Origin: Flavobacteriales bacterium
GTDB taxonomy: Bacteria; Bacteroidota; Bacteroidia; Flavobacteriales_D; Parvicellaceae
DNA length: 14,956 nucleotides
Reading direction: 5' to 3'
NCBI GenBank assembly: GCA_015488785.1
Contig: WFNC01000202.1
Coordinates: 1 to 14,956, forward strand
Part shown: positions 13,983 through 14,956 of the stretch, piece by piece
Layout: every line of letters begins with the position of its first letter
How positions within the stretch are numbered: position 1 is the first letter of the stretch
The notes under the pieces: model-generated
What the model was told of the DNA's origin: nothing
Database searches by the model: none
Seen by the model: only the letters and a program-made list of their open reading frames with translations
Made by a program: the position numbers and the translations under genes

Positions 13983-14885
13983 TTATGCTTTAGAATAATC
14001 AATAAGATAAGGTAATTTATAATTTGAAATCAAATTTATTTCATGAACCAAAGCTGTATTAAAACGAACAACGTCTTGCCTACTTTCTCCTGGAACGTGC
14101 GCATAAAACCAAATATCTGAAATACCTTTTTCGATTAAAGCAACCAATTGTTTTGCCCAATCTTTTATTCGAGCTAAATCTATCTCATCTTGAACACCTC
14201 CTACAAAACGAACAAACAAGTTTTGATTTACGATTCTAAAATGCATTACATCTCTTCTTCCTGGCGTATCGGTTATTACTGGTATAATATTATTCTCTAG
14301 AAAAAGATGGTGCCATTCATCTATTACAATTTTATCGTTGAACCACTCCCCTGCCCTAAGTTCTATTGCGAACGGAACGTCTTGAGGTAAATATTCAACA
14401 AAGTCTCTAAGAATCGAAAAACTGCTTGGTTTGAAATAATTAGCCATTACAGCAAAAGAAACTCCCCTTTTGGCTTCGATAAAATCTAAGGCTACCAAAA
14501 ATCGTTCTAATTGGACTTTCGCCTTGTCTTCCATTATATTTTTACGATGTGTAATGACTTGCGGAAACTTCATCGAAAAAGTAAAATCATCAGGAGTTTC
14601 TCCCATCCATTTTTCTAGCACGTGTGGTTTTGGCGTTCCATATCTAGTTGCATTTACTTCTATACTGTTAAATTGTTTCCCATACTCTTTCAAGAAGTTT
14701 TTGATGGGCGTATTACGGGGGTACAATGTTCCTTTATAATTCTTGTCTGACCAAACAGGTGCTCCAAAATGAAATTTTACTTCCTTGTTTTTTGGCAACT
14801 GATTTAAAGCTGAAATAGATAAATCGCTTAAAGTCTCAAATGTAAAATCTACTCCTCGTTTGTCTTCTATGTTTCCGAATTTCAT
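13983..14885 (-). CDS. DUF72 (YecE-like) family protein
   Basis: 300 residues from the ATG at 14885. Family marks: KFHFGAPVWSDKNYKGTLYP near 37-56, then FLKEYGKQFNSIEVNATRYGTP, DFTFSMKFPQVITH, FAVMANYFKP, PFAIELRAGEWF, the VITDTPGRRDVMH segment, and IWFYAHVPGE. This is the TIM-barrel-like DUF72 domain over nearly the whole length (E. coli YecE is a little shorter). There is no signal peptide, so it should act in the cytoplasm. The biochemical role of the family is not established. The gene converges with the rpmG operon across a shared terminator. The 71 bases upstream of it show no clear promoter. Confidence 0.92.
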   Translation of the reverse strand: MKFGNIEDKRGVDFTFETLSDLSISALNQLPKNKEVKFHFGAPVWSDKNYKGTLYPRNTPIKNFLKEYGKQFNSIEVNATRYGTPKPHVLEKWMGETPDDFTFSMKFPQVITHRKNIMEDKAKVQLERFLVALDFIEAKRGVSFAVMANYFKPSSFSILRDFVEYLPQDVPFAIELRAGEWFNDKIVIDEWHHLFLENNIIPVITDTPGRRDVMHFRIVNQNLFVRFVGGVQDEIDLARIKDWAKQLVALIEKGISDIWFYAHVPGESRQDVVRFNTALVHEINLISNYKLPYLIDYSKA

Positions 14886-14956
14886 ATTGTAAAAATTACG
14901 ATTTAACTAAGCTTTGATGTGCCCATTATTTTGTTTTTTGCAATTCAATCGTATAA

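Noticed and set aside
1..14956. CRISPR array, tRNA, rRNA or intact transposase
   Set aside because: No regularly spaced identical repeats, no cloverleaf and no full transposase frame were seen in any gap. The module repeats in surface genes are coding.

Overview
The window comes from an AT-rich member of the Bacteroidota, most likely class Flavobacteriia. Four things point there: several secreted proteins end in type IX secretion system (T9SS) sorting domains of both the type A and type B (gliding-motility-associated) kinds; a PorP/SprF protein and a PorV/PorQ-like protein are present; rpmG is followed by a small DUF4295 gene, a pairing typical of this phylum; and one promoter matches the Bacteroidota consensus TTG-N19-TAnnTTTG exactly. 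Start codons lack Shine-Dalgarno sequences, as expected for this group.

Layout. (1) 1-377: the 3' end of an unrecognised gene cut by the left edge. (2) 617-1858, minus strand: a PorV/PorQ-type outer-membrane barrel followed 12 bases later by a 52-residue two-helix membrane protein. (3) 2107-2406: rpmB (bL28) with its own strong terminator. (4) 2436-4009: an exported Xaa-Pro aminopeptidase and a long hairpin terminator. (5) 4078-11421: a surface-protein cluster on the plus strand. It holds a small exported protein overlapping a 1036-residue propeller/PKD protein with a type B tail, then a SprB-repeat protein with a type A tail, a PorP/SprF protein, and a small lipoprotein-like protein with a second type B tail. 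(6) 11422-11849: a 428-base gap with a structured, probably interspersed element, a small ORF running through it, and a possible insertion-sequence remnant. (7) 11850-13499: another exported protein with a type A tail. (8) 13504-13968: rpmG (bL33) and the DUF4295 gene, with an exact promoter in front and a terminator behind. (9) 13983-14885, minus strand: a DUF72 protein.

How they fit together. Region 5 reads as a self-contained surface-display locus. The PorP/SprF protein is the likely outer-membrane partner that lets the type B cargo leave through the T9SS, and the type A and type B proteins are the cargo. The core T9SS machinery (porK/L/M/N, sov, porU) is not here. In many Bacteroidota rpmB, rpmG and the DUF4295 gene are adjacent, usually ahead of ftsY. 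Here rpmB lies about 11.2 kb from rpmG, with the peptidase and the surface-protein cluster between them, so this looks like accessory material placed inside a housekeeping ribosomal locus. Each half now has its own terminator, and the rpmG half has its own promoter.
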